A DNA stretch of 64,000 bases from positions 2,294,001-2,358,000 of the forward strand of contig CP019169.1 of NCBI GenBank assembly GCA_001953215.1, written 5' to 3'. The position numbers and the translations under genes were made by a program. This DNA comes from Betaproteobacteria bacterium GR16-43 (GTDB lineage: Bacteria > Pseudomonadota > Gammaproteobacteria > Burkholderiales > Usitatibacteraceae). This document shows, in pieces, positions 25,279-33,912 of the stretch; the stretch's first letter is position 1, and the number at the start of each line of letters is the position of its first letter. Below the pieces are notes generated by a model, which had not been told where the DNA came from, did no database searches, and worked only from the letters and a program-made list of their open reading frames with translations.

Positions 25279-28200
25279 TTAGTCGTTGGCACCGGCAAAG
25301 GCTTCCACGTTGTGGGGCACCTCGCCGTGCTGCTTCAGAGGACGGTTCTTCGCGAGCGCGCGCAGGAGCACGTAGAACAGGGGCGTGAGGAAGAGCCCGA
25401 ATGCGGTAACCCCGATCATTCCGGAGAACACCGCCGTGCCCATCGCCCTGCGCATTTCGGATCCGGCCCCCGTCGCGAACGCGAGGGGCACGACGCCCAT
25501 CACGAACGCCGCGGAGGTCATGAGGATCGGGCGCAACCGCAACCGGCTCGCCTCGAGCGCGGCCGCCAGCGGTGCCTTGCCGGCGAACTCGAGCTCGCGC
25601 GCGAACTCGACGATCAGGATCGCGTTCTTCGCCGACAGGCCCACGAGCACCATCAGGCCGATCTGCGTGAAGATGTTGTTGTCGCCGTGCGAGAGGTACA
25701 CGCCCGTCATCGCGCCGAGGATCGCGGCCGGAACGATCAGGATGATCGCGAGCGGCAGCGTGAGGCTCTCGTAGAGGGCGGCCAGCACGAGGAACACGAG
25801 CAGGATCGACAACGGCAGCACCCACACCATCGTGTTGCCGGCGAGTTCTTCCTGGTACGCGGTCTCCGTCCACTCGAAAGTAATGCCCGGGGGCAGCGTT
25901 TCCTTCGCGATGCGCGCGATCGCGTCCTGCGCCTGGCCCGACGAATAGCCGGGGGCGGCGCGGCCGCTCACGTCCGCCGAGAGGAACCCGTTGTAGCGTC
26001 CCGCGCGCTCGGGGCCGAACGACGGCTTCATCTTCATGAGCGCGGAGAGCGGCACCATCTCGCCCTGGTTCGTGCGCACCTTGAGCACGCCCACGTCTTC
26101 GGCCTGCGCGCGGAACTGCGAATCCGCTTGCACCCGCACCGAGTACGTCCGGCCGAAGCGGTTGAAGTCGTTCACGTACAGGCTGCCCAGGTAGATCTGC
26201 ATCGTGTCGAACACCTCGGTGAGCGGCACGCCCAGCTGCCGCGCCTTCGTCCGGTCGATGTCCGCGAAGAGTTGCGGCGTGTTGACCTGGTAGCTCGTGA
26301 AGACGCCGGCCAGCTCGGGGGCCTTGTAGACCTTGCCGAGGAATTCCTTCACGGCGGCGTCCAGCGCCTCGTAGCCGAGGGACGCGCGGTCCTCGATCTG
26401 CAGCTTGAAGCCGCCCGTGGTCCCGAGCCCCTGCACGGGCGGCGGCGGGAAGATCGCGATGAACGCCTCCGGGATCGCACCGAACTTCTTGTTCAGCTCC
26501 CCCGCGATCGCATTGCCCGAGAGTTCCGGCGACTTGCGCTGGTCGAACGGCTTCAGCGCCGCGAAGACGATTCCCGAGTTCGAGCTGTTGGTGAATCCGT
26601 TGATCGAGAGGCCCGGGAACGCGACCGCATTCTCGACGCCCGGTTGCTTCAGCATGATGTCGCCCATCTTGCGGATCACGTCCTCGGTGCGGTCGAGCGA
26701 GGCGCCGTCCGGAAGCTGCGCGAAGCCGATCAGGTACTGCTTGTCCTGGCTGGGCACGAAGCCGTCCGGCACCGCCTTGAAGAGGCCGGCCGTGGCGATG
26801 ACGATCACGCCGTAGACGGCGAGCATCGCGGTCTTGCGGCCGAGCGAGGCGGTGAGCCCGCTGGAGTAGCCGAGCGAGCCGCGCTTGAAGACCTTGTTGA
26901 AGCCGCGGAAGAGCCAGCCGAGGTAACGGTCCATGAAGCGCGAGAGCGCGTCCTTGGGTGCATCGTGGCTGCGCAACAGCAACGCGGAAAGCGCGGGCGA
27001 GAGCGTGAGCGAGTTCACGGCCGAGATCACCGTGGAGATGGCGATCGTGAGCGCGAACTGCTTGTAGAACTGGCCCGAGAGCCCGCTGATGAAGGCCATC
27101 GGCACGAACACGGCCACGAGCACGAGGGCGATGGCGATGATCGGCCCGGTGACTTCCTTCATGGCCCGGTAGGTTGCGTCCCGCGGGGAGAGGCCCGCTT
27201 CGATATTGCGTTCGACGTTCTCCACCACGACGATCGCGTCGTCCACGACGATGCCGATCGCGAGCACCAGCCCGAAGAGCGACAGCGCGTTGATCGAGAA
27301 GCCGAACAGGTGCAGCACGGCGAAGGTGCCGATCACCGACACCGGCACGGCGAGCAGCGGGATGATCGAGGCGCGCCAGGTCTGCAGGAAAAGGATCACC
27401 ACGAGCACGACGAGCAGGATCGCTTCGAGCAACGTCTTCACGACCGCCTTGATGGAGGCGCGGACGAACTGCGTCGGGTCGTAGACGATCGAGTAGTCGA
27501 CGCCTTCGGGCATGGCTTTCTTGATGTCGGCCATGGTCGCGCGGACGTTGTCCGAGATCTGGATCGCGTTGGAGTTCGGCGCGGCGAAGACGGGGATCGC
27601 CACGGCCGGCTTGTTGTTCAGCAGGGAACGCAGCGCGTATTCGGAAGCCCCGAGTTCGAGGCGCGCGATGTCGCGCAGGCGCGTGACGGCTCCGCCCGCG
27701 TCGGTCTTCACGACGATGTCGCCGAACTCCTCTTCGCTTTGCAGGCGGCCGTGGGCGTTGATCGAGAGCTGCACGTCCACGTTGGGGCCGCTGGGCGAGG
27801 CGCCGATGATGCCGCCGGCCGCCTGGATGTTCTGCTCGCGGATGGCGCGCACCACGTCGCCCGCCGAGAGGCCGCGCTCGGCCACCTTGCGCGGGTCGAG
27901 CCAGACGCGCATCGAGTAGTCGCCCGAACCGAAGAGCTGCACCTGGCCCACGCCTTCGATGCGCGCGAGGCGGTCCTTCACATTGAGCACCGCGTAGTTG
28001 CGCAGGTATGTCATGTCGTAGCGTTCATTGGGCGACGTCAAGTGCACGACCATCGTGAGGTCGGTGGCGCCTTTCGCGGTCGTGATGCCCAACCGCCGCA
28101 CTTCCTCGGGCAACCGCGGCTCGGCCTGCGAGATGCGGTTCTGCACGAGCTGCTGCACCTTGTCCGGATCCGAGCCGAGCTTGAAGGTAACCGTGAGCGT

Positions 28201-28470
28201 GAGGCGGCCGTCGCTGGTGGCCTGGCTGCCCATGTAGAGCATGCCTTCGACGCCGTTGATGGCTTCCTCGAGTGGCGTGGCGACCGTCTCGGCGATGACC
28301 TTCGGATTCGCGCCGGGATACTGCGCGCGCACCACGACCGAGGGCGGCACCACTTCCGGATACTCGGCGATCGGCAGCACCCACATGGCGATGAAGCCGC
28401 CCAGCAGGATCAGGGCCGAAAGCACGCCCGCGAAGATGGGGCGATCGATGAAAAAGCGTGAGAAGTTCAT
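25279..28470 (-). CDS. RND multidrug efflux pump, HAE1 family (AcrB-like)
   Basis: 1063 residues, the normal AcrB length. MNFSRFFIDRPIFAGVLSALI is the classic first helix; the proton-relay segment GIVVDDAIVVVENVER and the second-half FVLAALYESLTLPLAI, VGLSAKNAILIVEFA are present. Inner-membrane trimer that exports drugs, solvents or bile-like compounds using the proton gradient. Operon order is adaptor, pump, SnoaL-like, channel, small peptide. The TAA stop is followed directly by the ribosome site of the next gene. Confidence 0.96.
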   Translation of the reverse strand: MNFSRFFIDRPIFAGVLSALILLGGFIAMWVLPIAEYPEVVPPSVVVRAQYPGANPKVIAETVATPLEEAINGVEGMLYMGSQATSDGRLTLTVTFKLGSDPDKVQQLVQNRISQAEPRLPEEVRRLGITTAKGATDLTMVVHLTSPNERYDMTYLRNYAVLNVKDRLARIEGVGQVQLFGSGDYSMRVWLDPRKVAERGLSAGDVVRAIREQNIQAAGGIIGASPSGPNVDVQLSINAHGRLQSEEEFGDIVVKTDAGGAVTRLRDIARLELGASEYALRSLLNNKPAVAIPVFAAPNSNAIQISDNVRATMADIKKAMPEGVDYSIVYDPTQFVRASIKAVVKTLLEAILLVVLVVILFLQTWRASIIPLLAVPVSVIGTFAVLHLFGFSINALSLFGLVLAIGIVVDDAIVVVENVERNIEAGLSPRDATYRAMKEVTGPIIAIALVLVAVFVPMAFISGLSGQFYKQFALTIAISTVISAVNSLTLSPALSALLLRSHDAPKDALSRFMDRYLGWLFRGFNKVFKRGSLGYSSGLTASLGRKTAMLAVYGVIVIATAGLFKAVPDGFVPSQDKQYLIGFAQLPDGASLDRTEDVIRKMGDIMLKQPGVENAVAFPGLSINGFTNSSNSGIVFAALKPFDQRKSPELSGNAIAGELNKKFGAIPEAFIAIFPPPPVQGLGTTGGFKLQIEDRASLGYEALDAAVKEFLGKVYKAPELAGVFTSYQVNTPQLFADIDRTKARQLGVPLTEVFDTMQIYLGSLYVNDFNRFGRTYSVRVQADSQFRAQAEDVGVLKVRTNQGEMVPLSALMKMKPSFGPERAGRYNGFLSADVSGRAAPGYSSGQAQDAIARIAKETLPPGITFEWTETAYQEELAGNTMVWVLPLSILLVFLVLAALYESLTLPLAIILIVPAAILGAMTGVYLSHGDNNIFTQIGLMVLVGLSAKNAILIVEFARELEFAGKAPLAAALEASRLRLRPILMTSAAFVMGVVPLAFATGAGSEMRRAMGTAVFSGMIGVTAFGLFLTPLFYVLLRALAKNRPLKQHGEVPHNVEAFAGAND

Positions 28471-28488
28471 GTTGTTGAGTCCCTGAAT

Positions 28489-28525
28489 AGGGTCAGCACC
28501 TTTTCATGGAAAAGGTGCTGACCCT
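28489..28525. repeat. Hairpin repeat, family B copy 4
   Basis: Perfect 16-bp arms at 28489-28504 (AGGGTCAGCACCTTTT) and 28510-28525 around CATGG. It lies in the 61-base gap between the adaptor and pump genes of one operon; without a T-run on the coding side it may act as mRNA stabiliser or attenuator rather than terminator. Confidence 0.85.
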
Positions 28526-28531
28526 TTTTAA

Positions 28532-29713
28532 CTATCGGCTCGCGACCTTCGCCATTTGCGTCGGCTGCGGGGCAACGGTCGAGCCGGGCCGCACGCGCTG
28601 CAGGCCATTCACGACGATGCGTTCATTGGGTTTCAGGCCCGCGGTCACGATGCGAAGCCCGTCCACCGAGGCTCCGAGCCCGACCTCGCGATAGGCGGCC
28701 TTGTTGTCGTCGCCCACCACGAGCACGAAGCGCTTGCTCTGGTCGGTGCCCACCGCGCGGTCATGGATGAGGATCGCGGGGGTGGCCTTCGCGTGGCCCA
28801 GCTTCAGCTGCGCGAATTGCCCGGGGATGAGCCGGCCATCGGCGTTGTCGAAGATGGCCCGCACCCGCACCGTGCCGCTCTTCGCGTTCACCTGGTTGTC
28901 CACAAGCTGGAGATGGCCCTTGTTCGTCGCCTCGCCGCCGGCCGCGGTCCCCATGAGGACGGGGATGCTGTCCAGCTTCGTCCGCGAGGCGCCGCCACCG
29001 GGCAACTCGGCCAGCGCGCGCGTGACGATCTGCTCGTCCGCGTCGAAGCTGGCGTAGATGGGGTTCACCGAAACGAGCGTGGTGAGCGCGGGCGCACCGG
29101 GACCGGCGGGCACGAGGTTGCCGACGGTCACTTCGATCCTTCCGACGCGGCCCGAGACCGGCGCGCGAACCTGCGTGTATCCGAGGTTGAGGCGAGCCGA
29201 CTGCAGCGCCGCTTCGGCCGCGCGCACGTTCGCTTCGGCTTCCGCCCGCGCGTTCACGCGTTCGTCCAGTTCGCGCTTGGCGATGGCCGCTTCGTCCCAC
29301 AGGCGTTGCGAGCGCACGAGCTCGCTCGAGGCGTACGCGAAGCGGGCGCGGGCCGCGACGACCTGCGCATCGGCCTTGTCCACTTCGGCGGCGTAGGGCG
29401 CGGGATCGATGCTGACCAGGAGGTCGCCGTTCTTCACCAGCGCGCCTTCCTGGAAATGGATGGCGTGGACGGCGCCGGCCACCCGGGAGCGGACGTCGAC
29501 GCGTTCGACCGCTTCGAGGCGGCCGGAGAACTCATCCCACGTCGCGACATCGGCTTGCACGACCGTGGCGACCTGGACCGGTGTGGCGGGTGGCGGGCCG
29601 TCGGCGACGGCAGCCTTCGAGGTCCGTAGCGCCAGCACTCCGGCGGTGAGCGCCGTGACGGCGAAGAGGGTGATGATGGCCGCGGCGAGGCGGCGGCGGG
29701 GCAATGCGGGCAT
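28532..29713 (-). CDS. RND efflux periplasmic adaptor (AcrA-like)
   Basis: 393 residues from ATG 29713, preceded by GAGGAG. An N-terminal hydrophobic helix (AAAIITLFAVTALTAGVLAL) anchors or exports it. Lipoyl/hairpin segments RVDVRSRVAGAVHAIHFQEG and YTQVRAPVSGRVGRIEV, and the beta-barrel part VRVRAIFDNADGRLIPGQFA are membrane-fusion-protein marks. It bridges the RND pump and the outer-membrane channel. First gene of the efflux operon, divergent from the TetR regulator. Confidence 0.94.
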   Translation of the reverse strand: MPALPRRRLAAAIITLFAVTALTAGVLALRTSKAAVADGPPPATPVQVATVVQADVATWDEFSGRLEAVERVDVRSRVAGAVHAIHFQEGALVKNGDLLVSIDPAPYAAEVDKADAQVVAARARFAYASSELVRSQRLWDEAAIAKRELDERVNARAEAEANVRAAEAALQSARLNLGYTQVRAPVSGRVGRIEVTVGNLVPAGPGAPALTTLVSVNPIYASFDADEQIVTRALAELPGGGASRTKLDSIPVLMGTAAGGEATNKGHLQLVDNQVNAKSGTVRVRAIFDNADGRLIPGQFAQLKLGHAKATPAILIHDRAVGTDQSKRFVLVVGDDNKAAYREVGLGASVDGLRIVTAGLKPNERIVVNGLQRVRPGSTVAPQPTQMAKVASR

Positions 29714-29757
29714 GGGAAAGCTCCTCGTTCTGTATCGGCCGTTACACAATGGAGCCG

Positions 29758-29787
29758 ATTCTGAACGGAGCAAGCCGCCCGTGTCAA
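29758..29787 (-). promoter_or_regulatory. Efflux operon promoter
   Basis: On the minus strand, TTGACA (29787-29782), 18-bp spacer, CAGAAT (29763-29758): a good sigma-70 promoter for the adaptor gene, with a 37-base or so leader. The shared motif TTATTTA..CGATAACTAT lies just upstream at 29792-29809. Confidence 0.6.
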
Positions 29788-29791
29788 GAAT

Positions 29792-29809
29792 TTATTTAGC
29801 GATAACTAT
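29792..29809. promoter_or_regulatory. Candidate TetR site A (efflux side)
   Basis: TTATTTAG followed by CGATAACTAT. A similar string, TTATTTAATAT plus CGATCACTAT, is found at 29905-29925 at the start of the TetR gene. The two similar sites, one per promoter, are candidate operators; they are direct, not clear palindromes, so confidence is low. Confidence 0.35.
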
Positions 29810-29886
29810 ATAATTAGGACGAAACGCGCCCCAGATGGGACGAACGGCAAGGTTTCACCGGTAAAATCCCCGGATGCGACAAGGTC

Positions 29887-29915
29887 TTGCATCGCGTCCT
29901 GTCCTTATTTAATAT
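29887..29915 (+). promoter_or_regulatory. TetR gene promoter
   Basis: TTGCAT (29887-29892), 17-bp spacer, TAATAT (29910-29915). The predicted start of transcription lies at or within two bases of ATG 29924, and there is no ribosome site, so the mRNA may be leaderless. Candidate site B (29905-29925) overlaps the -10 element. Confidence 0.5.
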
Positions 29916-29923
29916 CGATCACT

Positions 29924-30601
29924 ATGAAAAAGGCAAGCACAATCGGGGTGGGCTCGGAGGCCCAACCTCCGAAGAAGGCCCGGGGCCGCCCGCGCTCGTT
30001 CGACCGCGAAGCCGCGTTGAACGCCGCGATGGAGGTCTTCTGGACGAAGGGCTATGAAGCCGCGTCCATCAGCGACCTCACGTCCGCGATGGGCATCAAT
30101 CCGCCCAGCCTCTACGCCGCGTTCGGCGACAAGGAAAAACTTTTCCTCGCCACGATCGAACAGTACGCCGCGTCGCGCAGCGACCAGCTGTGCCCCGAGC
30201 AGCCCACTGCGAAGGACGCCGTCGAAAGTTACCTGCGCTTCAAGGCCGACCTGCTGTCGGGCGCGGGCCATCCGCGCGGTTGCATGCTGATGGTCGCGTT
30301 CTTCACCGCGGCCAACGCCTCGCCGGGGTTGAATGCAGTCCTCGCGAAGAAGCGCGCGGAAGCGCGCGAGCACATGCGCCAGCGCATCAAGCGTGGCGTG
30401 GCCGAGGGGGACGTGCCGGAAGGCACGGACGCCGGGGCGCTCGCCGACTTCTACGCCACCATCATCGCCGGCATGGCGCAGCAGGCGCGCGATGGCGCCT
30501 CGCGCAAGAGCCTGATGGCCACCGTCGACCAGGCGATGGCCGCCTTCCCCGTCCCATCCCGGGGCGCGCCGAAGAAGAAACGGGACACGGCCACGGCCTA
30601 G
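29924..30601 (+). CDS. TetR/AcrR-family regulator of the RND operon
   Basis: 225 residues. DNA-binding domain GRPRSFDREAALNAAMEVFW, TKGYEAASISDLTSAMGINP, LYAAFGDKEKLF; C-terminal ligand-binding helices; a Lys-rich tail. Same subgroup as the other TetR protein in this window (shared GYE-AS/TS, GIN-PSLYAAFG, PRGC). Divergent from the efflux operon, so most likely its local repressor, as in AcrR/MexZ-type systems. Two small genes follow on the same strand. Confidence 0.92.
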   Translation: MKKASTIGVGSEAQPPKKARGRPRSFDREAALNAAMEVFWTKGYEAASISDLTSAMGINPPSLYAAFGDKEKLFLATIEQYAASRSDQLCPEQPTAKDAVESYLRFKADLLSGAGHPRGCMLMVAFFTAANASPGLNAVLAKKRAEAREHMRQRIKRGVAEGDVPEGTDAGALADFYATIIAGMAQQARDGASRKSLMATVDQAMAAFPVPSRGAPKKKRDTATA

Positions 30602-30611
30602 CGGGGAAACC

Positions 30612-30848
30612 ATGTTCATCTGGAAAGGCAACGGACACTGGGCGGCGCTGCTGGTGGCCCTCATCGTGGTGGGTGCAGGGAAGACATTCGGCGCCGTCGG
30701 AACCTCGATCGGGCTGGGCGTTTCGGGCGCGTTGATGTTCATGCTCAAGGACGCCTTCGGCGAGGACGCTTCGGCTTTCTACTTCCCCGTGAAGTACTGG
30801 CCGTACATGTTGCTCCCGCTCGCCGCGCTGACCTTTTTCTCGAGGTAG
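30612..30848 (+). CDS. Small membrane protein, hypothetical
   Basis: 78 residues. Two predicted membrane segments near 10-30 (WAALLVALIVVGAGKTFGA) and 32-45 (SIGLGVSGALMFML), then YWPYMLLPLAALTFFSR as a possible third. No recognised domain. Starts 10 bases after the TetR stop and ends five bases before the next gene, so the three are probably co-transcribed. Function unknown. Confidence 0.75.
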   Translation: MFIWKGNGHWAALLVALIVVGAGKTFGAVGTSIGLGVSGALMFMLKDAFGEDASAFYFPVKYWPYMLLPLAALTFFSR

Positions 30849-30853
30849 GTTCG

Positions 30854-31216
30854 ATGGCCAATGACGAATGGATGATGGGCGTGCATGACGGGCTCTCGGC
30901 CCACTTCAAATGCCCCGACGGCAAGAGCCGCCCGGGCACGCACTGGTCGATCGGCTTGAAGCGCGGCGACAAGACCTACACCGCGATGGTGAAAGGCCTG
31001 CTCGCCGACGATGCGAGCCAAGCCACTCGTGCCGACACCGGCTACCAGTCGCGCACCTGCATGGATTACCTCTTCGATCGTCTCTCGCAGGGCTGGCATC
31101 CGGACCAGCAGGAAGACCACCTCATCTACATCACCAATCCTCGCGGGGCGCCTGCCGATCCTGCCGCTGTTCCGGCACCGGCCCCGGCCGCGAAGCCGTG
31201 GTGGAAGCTTTGGTGA
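30854..31216 (+). CDS. Hypothetical protein with Ala/Pro linker and WWKLW tail
   Basis: 120 residues. GAGGTAGG precedes ATG 30854. A compact charged body (KCPDGKSRPGTHWSIGLKRG, CMDYLFDRLSQGWHP) is followed by an Ala/Pro-rich linker of about 18 residues and the terminal PWWKLW, which looks like a short docking peptide or membrane anchor. No signal peptide. Not recognised. Co-transcribed with the small membrane protein before it. Confidence 0.72.
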   Translation: MANDEWMMGVHDGLSAHFKCPDGKSRPGTHWSIGLKRGDKTYTAMVKGLLADDASQATRADTGYQSRTCMDYLFDRLSQGWHPDQQEDHLIYITNPRGAPADPAAVPAPAPAAKPWWKLW

Positions 31217-31253
31217 GCGTGCGCGGCCTCCGGGACGACCGGTCGCCGCCGAC

Positions 31254-32006
31254 CTAGAGTTTCAGCGGCTCGCCACTCGTCGATCGCCGTCCGAGGGCAC
31301 GTTCCACCGTCGATGCGAAGTCCACGCCCGTTTCCTTCTGCAGCGCGGCGCCGATCGTCCGCAGCTTGAGCATGCGCACCTCGATCGGCTCGCCCATCGC
31401 GGCGATGACGATCGCATTCGCGTCGCCCTTGCGCTCCGTCACGAGAACGCGGTCTTCGAAAGCCTCGCCGATGCGTTCGCGCGCGGCCCTCTGCTTCGAG
31501 CGCGGGCCGACGAGATTCACGGAAAGCATCCCGTTTACGGAGAGATGCGCGCGCGCGTTGTGGTAGAACGGCGCGGAATCGAGCGCCCCCGCGTGGCCGT
31601 CTCCGTCGAAGCCGTCGACGATGATCCAGTCGAAGGGTTTGCGCTGCCGGGCGAGGTAGTCGAATCCGTCGGCGATCTCGATGCGCAGCTTCGGCGATTC
31701 CTCCGGCAGCTTGAAATACTGCCGCGCCACGGCGAGCACGTCCTCGCGCAATTCCACGACCACGAGCCGCGCATCCGGGCGGTACTTGTGCAGGAATTTC
31801 GTGATCGACGCGGACCCGAGGCCGACCTGCAGCACGCTCGCGGGCCAGCGCGCGCCGCCGCGCAGCAGCAGGGGCAGCATCATGTCGCGCGTGTATTCGA
31901 GCTCGAGTCCGTGCGGCCGCGCGATGCGCATCGCGCCCTGGACGAGCGCCGAGCCGAAGTGCAGGTAGCGAACGCCCTGCTGCTCGGAGACGCTGATGGC
32001 CGACAC
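31254..32006 (-). CDS. Spermidine-synthase-like methyltransferase-fold protein
   Basis: 250 residues from GTG 32006. Rossmann motif VLQVGLGSASITKFL, acidic VVVELREDVL and IIVDGFDGDG correspond to the nucleotide-binding and catalytic loops of the spermidine synthase family, but the usual catalytic D-x-x-(D/E)-P-x-G-P is replaced by DGFDGDG, so the aminopropyl transfer activity is doubtful. Likely cytosolic, binds an S-adenosyl compound. Starts one base after the stop of the MerR/TPR gene on the same strand. Confidence 0.78.
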   Translation of the reverse strand: MSAISVSEQQGVRYLHFGSALVQGAMRIARPHGLELEYTRDMMLPLLLRGGARWPASVLQVGLGSASITKFLHKYRPDARLVVVELREDVLAVARQYFKLPEESPKLRIEIADGFDYLARQRKPFDWIIVDGFDGDGHAGALDSAPFYHNARAHLSVNGMLSVNLVGPRSKQRAARERIGEAFEDRVLVTERKGDANAIVIAAMGEPIEVRMLKLRTIGAALQKETGVDFASTVERALGRRSTSGEPLKL

Positions 32007-32007
32007 G

Positions 32008-33003
32008 CTAGCGAACCAGCTTGCGGTACTGGGCCATGTGGCGGATCGCGTCGCGTTCCTTGCCCACCGCCTCGTAGAGGAGGGCGAGGTTGTAGTGGCC
32101 GTCGGCGAGCTCGGGGTCGACCTTCAGCGCGGCGAGATAGGCGGCGATCGCCTCGGGCCGGCGGCCGCGGTCTTCCATCAGCACCGCGAGGTTGTATTGC
32201 AGCAGGGCTTCGCCGGGGCAGGCCTTCACGCCGACGCGATAGATCTTCTCCGCCTCGGGGAGATAGCCGATCTCGTGCAGGAGGCGGCCGAGGTTGAGAT
32301 AGGCATCCGCGTGGCGCTGGTTCGCGGCGATCGCGCGGCCATACGCGCGCACGGCGGCCTGCACGTCGTTCGATTCGAGCGACACGGCGTCGGCGAACCA
32401 GTCCTGGGCGGGCTCGAGCTTGATCGCTTCGGCGACGGCCGCGGTCACCTCGGGCTTGCGCTCGACCACGCCCAGCGTGCCGGCCTCCGGGTTTCCGTCG
32501 AAGGCGAGGAGGTACTGGCCGGATTCCGCCTGCCAGCGTTTCCCACCCTCGCGAACGACGACGCGTTCGCCCACGGCGCCGATGCTCAGGCCCGACAGCG
32601 GCATCGAATCGGGAAGCCCGCGGCGCAACTCGCGCAGCGCTTTCACGATCCGGCGCTGCGGCACGTTGGCGCTCACCAGCGATTGGGCAGTCCGAAGGAG
32701 GATCAGGTCCTGGAACGAGAAGCGCAGCGCGTTGCGAGCCCCCCGCGCGGGCGTGACGAACTTCGCGTCGACGAGCGCGCGGATGGTTTTCGGGGAGAGG
32801 CCGAGCAGCTTCTCGACGTCGGCGACGCCGTAGGTCTGCGTGGGCTGCGGGAGTGGCGTGCTAGGCCTTCTTTTTCTTCGCGACCGGCGCGGCTTCGGCT
32901 TCGGCCAGCGCGACGGCCTTCTTCGGCGGCTTGCGCTCGGAGCCGGCCTTCGCGGGCTTGGCCTCGGCGGCGACGGGGGCGGGCTTCGCCTTCGCCGGCA
33001 CAC
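32008..33003 (-). CDS. MerR-type helix-turn-helix plus TPR protein
   Basis: A MerR-like DNA-binding domain (YGVADVEKLLGLSPKTIRAL, SFQDLILLRTAQ) is followed by a linker and four TPR units (AYLNLGRLLHEIGYLPEAEK, LQYNLAVLMEDRGRRPEA, GHYNLALLYEAVGKERDA). Probably a regulator that reads a protein partner. The start is unresolved: the only in-frame start codon before the domain is GTG 33003, which puts 143 bases in overlap with the Ku gene and yields an Arg/Pro-rich tail of about 48 residues; the next candidate lies inside the domain. The real start may be non-standard near 32860. Same strand as Ku. Confidence 0.75.
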   Translation of the reverse strand: MCRRRRSPPPSPPRPSPRRPAPSASRRRRPSRWPKPKPRRSRRKRRPSTPLPQPTQTYGVADVEKLLGLSPKTIRALVDAKFVTPARGARNALRFSFQDLILLRTAQSLVSANVPQRRIVKALRELRRGLPDSMPLSGLSIGAVGERVVVREGGKRWQAESGQYLLAFDGNPEAGTLGVVERKPEVTAAVAEAIKLEPAQDWFADAVSLESNDVQAAVRAYGRAIAANQRHADAYLNLGRLLHEIGYLPEAEKIYRVGVKACPGEALLQYNLAVLMEDRGRRPEAIAAYLAALKVDPELADGHYNLALLYEAVGKERDAIRHMAQYRKLVR

Positions 33004-33781
33004 CCGACTTTCGATCGAGGCTCGCGCGCAGCGCTTCCATGAGGTCGATCACCTGCGCGCCGCCGCCTTCGGGCGCTTCGGCCATCGTGATCTCCTGGCC
33101 TTCGACTTTCCTCTCGACCGCGGCACGGATGCGGGCCGCGACTTCATCGGTGTACGAGGTCGGGTCGAACGTCTCCGACGACTGCGCATCGATGAGCTGC
33201 TTGGCGAGCTTGAGTTCCGCGTCCTTCACCGGGGTGTCGGGAATCTCGATTTCCTTGATGGAGCGCACTTCCTCGGCGTAGAGGAGCTGCTGCATCACGA
33301 GGCCTTCGTCGACCGGGCGGATCATCACGATGTACTGCTTGCCGCGCGCGGCCCAGCGGCCGAGGGCGCAGCGGCCGGAATCGCGCAGGGCCTTGGTGAG
33401 CAGGGCGTACGGCTTGTTGCCGCCCTTGTCCGGCGCGATGAAGTAGGCCTTGTCGAAATAGACGGGATCGACCGACTCGATCGGCACGAACTCGGTGATG
33501 TCCGCGGTGCCCGTGCCGGCTTCTTCCATGGCCTTCAGCTCTTCCGGCGTGAACATCACGTACTGGTCCTTGGCGAATTCGTAGCCCTTGACCATGTCCT
33601 CGCGCGCGACCGGGATCTCTTCCTTGATGCAGATGTACTGCTGGCGCACGCGGGAGCCGCAGTTCTTGTGCAGCATGTTGAAGGAGACGGACTTGCTCGC
33701 CTCCGTGGCCGAATAGAGCTTCACCGGGATCGATACGAGCCCGAAGGAAACCGTCAGCGATGCGATCGATCTTGCGGCCAT
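32861..33781 (-). CDS. ku: Non-homologous end joining protein Ku
   Basis: 306 residues from ATG 33781 (GGGAGG upstream; an earlier in-frame start at 33829 lacks a site). The bacterial Ku core is complete: ARSIASLTVSFGLVSIPVKL, HKNCGSRVRQQYICIKE, VKGYEFAKDQYVMF and YFIAPDKGGNKPYALL. The C-terminus is a Lys/Ala/Pro-rich tail (AKPAPVAAEAKPAKAG...AKKKKA) that binds DNA and recruits LigD. Forms a ring homodimer on double-strand ends. LigD is encoded 1.2 kb away, separated by a Bug receptor gene of opposite strand. Confidence 0.96.
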   Translation of the reverse strand: MAARSIASLTVSFGLVSIPVKLYSATEASKSVSFNMLHKNCGSRVRQQYICIKEEIPVAREDMVKGYEFAKDQYVMFTPEELKAMEEAGTGTADITEFVPIESVDPVYFDKAYFIAPDKGGNKPYALLTKALRDSGRCALGRWAARGKQYIVMIRPVDEGLVMQQLLYAEEVRSIKEIEIPDTPVKDAELKLAKQLIDAQSSETFDPTSYTDEVAARIRAAVERKVEGQEITMAEAPEGGGAQVIDLMEALRASLDRKSGVPAKAKPAPVAAEAKPAKAGSERKPPKKAVALAEAEAAPVAKKKKA

Positions 33782-33869
33782 GCTGCCTCCCACCTTGGGT
33801 GATTGGACGGCGTGATTCAGAGACGACATTCAGTTTCGCAGGGAAGGCATTGTAATCCAAGAAGTTTTT

Positions 33870-33895
33870 CCTGTCTGTAGCTGGTTTCTGACAGG
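33870..33895. promoter_or_regulatory. Inverted repeat upstream of Bug receptor
   Basis: CCTGTC (33870-33875) and GACAGG (33890-33895) form a 6-bp dyad spaced by 14 bases, 18 bases before the start of the Bug receptor gene. Could be an operator; no regulator in the vicinity points to it. Confidence 0.3.
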
Positions 33896-33912
33896 CTGGA
33901 TACGATGGGGGG

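Noticed and set aside
25213..28461. Long plus-strand frame opposite the first RND pump
   Set aside because: Same reason: antisense shadow with biased composition.
28489..28525. Hairpin as a Rho-independent terminator of the adaptor gene
   Set aside because: On the transcribed strand the hairpin is not followed by a T-run, and it lies between two genes of one operon; it belongs to a repeat family.
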